Shown: in pieces, positions 62,449 to 64,000 of the stretch
Layout of the letters: each line of letters begins with the position of its first letter
How positions within the stretch are numbered: position 1 is the stretch's first letter
Assembly: GCA_046349615.1 (NCBI GenBank)
Contig: JAXMBZ010000009.1
Span: 124,001 to 188,000 of the forward strand
Direction: 5' to 3'
Length of the DNA stretch: 64,000 nucleotides
DNA from: JADJNY01 sp046349615
Lineage (GTDB): Bacteria; Planctomycetota; UBA1135; GCA-002686595
Position numbers and translations under genes: made by a program
Notes under the pieces: generated by a model
Seen by the model: the letters and a program-made list of their open reading frames with translations, nothing else
What the model was told of the DNA's origin: nothing
Database searches by the model: none

Positions 62449-63054
62449 TCAACGCTTGTCGTGACGCACACCCTCGATCGCATCGAGTCGCAGCGAGGGT
62501 TCGAGCACGATTCCAGGCACCGAGCCCGTCTGTCCTGGGATCCCCTCGATCTGCACTTTCTTCGCTCGATTCAGCGTGAGACGGCCGCCGTCCGCCGCGT
62601 TGGATGCGCCCAGCGAAGCCACGGAGGACTTGCCGAAATCGCTGGGATCGATCCGCGCGACAAGACTCACGGACGCACCAGAGTTCGAGTTCTCCATCCA
62701 AATGGAGGCCGGGAGCCCATCGCCAGCCAGGTCCAACTGTGCCGCATCCTCTCCGACACGGATCCGCGCCTTGGGCCCCTTCTGACGATCCCTCGCGCGC
62801 AAGTCGAGCGAGACCTCGGAGGGATTGTCGAGGTCGGGCCCGAGCGAGGCGCGCTCCACGCCCTTCTCGTCGACGATCCGCAGCTCGCAGGTGGTGACCT
62901 TGCGCACGTTGATGTCCTCCGCCTGCGGCGCCTGCATCGACGCGAACACCACCGCACCAAGCGCGACCGTCGTCCCGACGCTCCACATCCGCGCGCGACG
63001 CACTTGGGACTCCAGACGACGCAAACGCTCTTCGACGGCGAGTTCAGAATTCAT
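62449..63054 (-). CDS. membrane-anchored protein, paralogue A
   Basis: 201 residues. The first 45 (VEERLRRLESQVRRARMWS then a membrane helix TTVALGAVVFASMQ) match paralogue B almost exactly. After that comes CELRIVDEKGVERASLGPD, the type of beta segment seen in many bacterial proteins with a VRAxxxxLVDxxGxxRA pattern, and then a divergent tail. The helix anchors it and the rest is likely outside. No function known. Convergent with ubiD and placed between its 3' end and the duplicated 3'-end fragment. Confidence 0.75.
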   Translation of the reverse strand: MNSELAVEERLRRLESQVRRARMWSVGTTVALGAVVFASMQAPQAEDINVRKVTTCELRIVDEKGVERASLGPDLDNPSEVSLDLRARDRQKGPKARIRVGEDAAQLDLAGDGLPASIWMENSNSGASVSLVARIDPSDFGKSSVASLGASNAADGGRLTLNRAKKVQIEGIPGQTGSVPGIVLEPSLRLDAIEGVRHDKR

Positions 63055-63141
63055 CGCGAGGCTCCTCTCGAGTTCGCAGGCTTCGACACGAGCGCCTGCG
63101 TCCTCTGCAACCTACCCGCGAGCCCGCGGTTCCGCACGAAG

Positions 63142-63224
63142 GACGTCGAAGCTCGTCGATCGGCGGTGGAGCGAGTACTTCCCGAGCCGCAAGGTGGAGA
63201 TGGGAGACTCGGGGCGCGGGCACC
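63142..63224 (+). pseudogene. ubiD 3'-end fragment
   Basis: 83 bp matching 62312-62394 with two changes in the shared part, both synonymous (CGT to CGG, GGC to GGA). It keeps the ubiD reading frame and encodes TSKLVDRRWSEYFPSRKVEM then GDSGRGHL with an extra A and its own stop. No promoter or upstream ubiD sequence is attached. It sits between paralogues A and B. Confidence 0.88.
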
Positions 63225-63273
63225 TCGCCTAGCCGCGACCGACCCCATCGGCGCAGTCACGACTGCGCGGAGT

Positions 63274-63831
63274 TCACTTCCCTGTTCGCACGAGTCCGAG
63301 CTCCGGCCTGATCGTCACTCTCGGTGATACTGCATCGGGCTTCGCGCTGGCTCGCGCCATCTCGAGCTTGGTGTCTCCACCTTCACTCGTCATCTGAAGC
63401 AAGGGGCCAGGGATGACGTCCACGCCCTCTGGCGGCGAACTCAACGTGATTCCGCTGCTCTGAGTGGCTGCGAACACGTACGCACGGCCACCGACCGCGT
63501 CCATGATGAGCTCCGACGAGTTGCCAGACGTGTAGAGCATGGTTCGCGGCTTCGAGTCGCCCGGTCCGCGCAGGATGAGCGCCACGACGTCTTCCTCTCC
63601 GAATCGCGGGTCGGGTCCCAGCGCGCCCCGAACCCTCCCGGCTGCATCGACGACCTCGAGCTTGCGCGTCCGGAGCAGATCCACGTTGAGCTCCTTCGCC
63701 TGCGGCGCCTGCATCGACGCGAACACCACCGCCCCGAGCGCGACCGTCATCGCCACGCTCCACATCCGCGCCCGACGCACTTGGGACTCCAGACGACGCA
63801 GACGCTCTTCGACGGCGAGTTCAGGGTCCAT
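63274..63831 (-). CDS. membrane-anchored protein, paralogue B
   Basis: 185 residues. Same anchor region as paralogue A (VEERLRRLESQVRRARMWS, then TVALGAVVFASMQ), followed by RTRKLEVVDAAGRVRGALG and a different C-terminal region (TMLYTSGNSSELIMDAVGG). The 5' flanks (63055-63141 and 63832-63918) are nearly identical. Function unknown; the constant head and variable tail suggest diversification. It is the last complete gene of the window. Confidence 0.75.
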   Translation of the reverse strand: MDPELAVEERLRRLESQVRRARMWSVAMTVALGAVVFASMQAPQAKELNVDLLRTRKLEVVDAAGRVRGALGPDPRFGEEDVVALILRGPGDSKPRTMLYTSGNSSELIMDAVGGRAYVFAATQSSGITLSSPPEGVDVIPGPLLQMTSEGGDTKLEMARASAKPDAVSPRVTIRPELGLVRTGK

Positions 63832-64000
63832 CGCGAGGCTCCTCTCGAGTTCGCAGGCAACGACACGAGCGCCTGCGTCCCCTGCAACCTACCCGCGAGC
63901 CCGCGGTTCCGCACGAGGCCGGAATCCACCCCCGAATCAGCGACGTGCGCCCTTTCGTCGACCTCGTCCAGCACGCCCCGTCTTCTCGATCAGCACACCG

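Noticed and set aside
63919..64000. Possible gene at the right edge
   Set aside because: No frame has recognisable features in the short stretch left after the flank of paralogue B.

Overview
The window is about 64 kb of very GC-rich DNA with dense genes, short intergenic gaps, many GTG starts and ATGA/GTGA start-stop overlaps. It most resembles a planctomycete-type genome. The signs are large Ser/Thr kinases fused to TPR repeats and divergent from an ECF sigma factor, big exported multi-domain proteins sharing an unnamed Cys-rich C-terminal domain, an S21 ribosomal protein with an extended basic tail, and a type II methionine aminopeptidase, which is uncommon in bacteria. The placement is inferred from gene content only. 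No rRNA or tRNA gene was seen.

Layout. Positions 1-25 hold the first codons of a Rossmann-fold gene running off the left edge. Positions 76-492 hold three tandem hairpin units that look like small RNAs or terminators, downstream of a minus-strand lipoprotein operon (COG3014 family, YcfL-like, LpoB-like; 604-3047). Then come mutS, type II map, a lipoprotein, a small kinase, a leucine-dehydrogenase-like gene, topA, a DinG/XPD-type helicase and prmA (3203-17671). Positions 17725-32033 form a surface and signalling block: three large exported proteins around a kinase-TPR receptor and its divergent ECF sigma factor. Positions 32167-43712 carry a TIGR03087-type glycosyltransferase, a probable radical-SAM relative without its cluster cysteines, an ABC ATPase with NUDIX and phosphatase genes, a thioesterase and hydrolase pair, an ABC-2-like permease with a phospholipase-D-like protein, a hydroxyisobutyrate-dehydrogenase-like gene, an RluA-type pseudouridine synthase and rpsU.

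Positions 43880-50291 are recD2 followed by an accessory island. It holds exported proteins of unknown function, an Imm11-like immunity protein and an AbiEi/AbiEii toxin-antitoxin pair with a palindromic operator, all on the minus strand and convergent to recD2. The last ~85 bp of recD2 recur twice inside this island (47452-47538, 48546-48632), in frame and differing mainly by synonymous changes. Positions 50684-62402 return to housekeeping genes: rarA, a SpoU-type methyltransferase, rsgA, folC, purE-purK and a ubiD-family decarboxylase. The 3' end of ubiD is also duplicated downstream (63142-63224), again flanked by convergent minus-strand accessory genes, here two paralogues with a constant 5' part and variable 3' part.

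The most unusual signal is this repeated capture of convergent accessory genes at housekeeping gene 3' ends, each leaving a coding-compatible 3'-end remnant of about 83-90 bp, at two unrelated loci and without a visible integrase or transposase.
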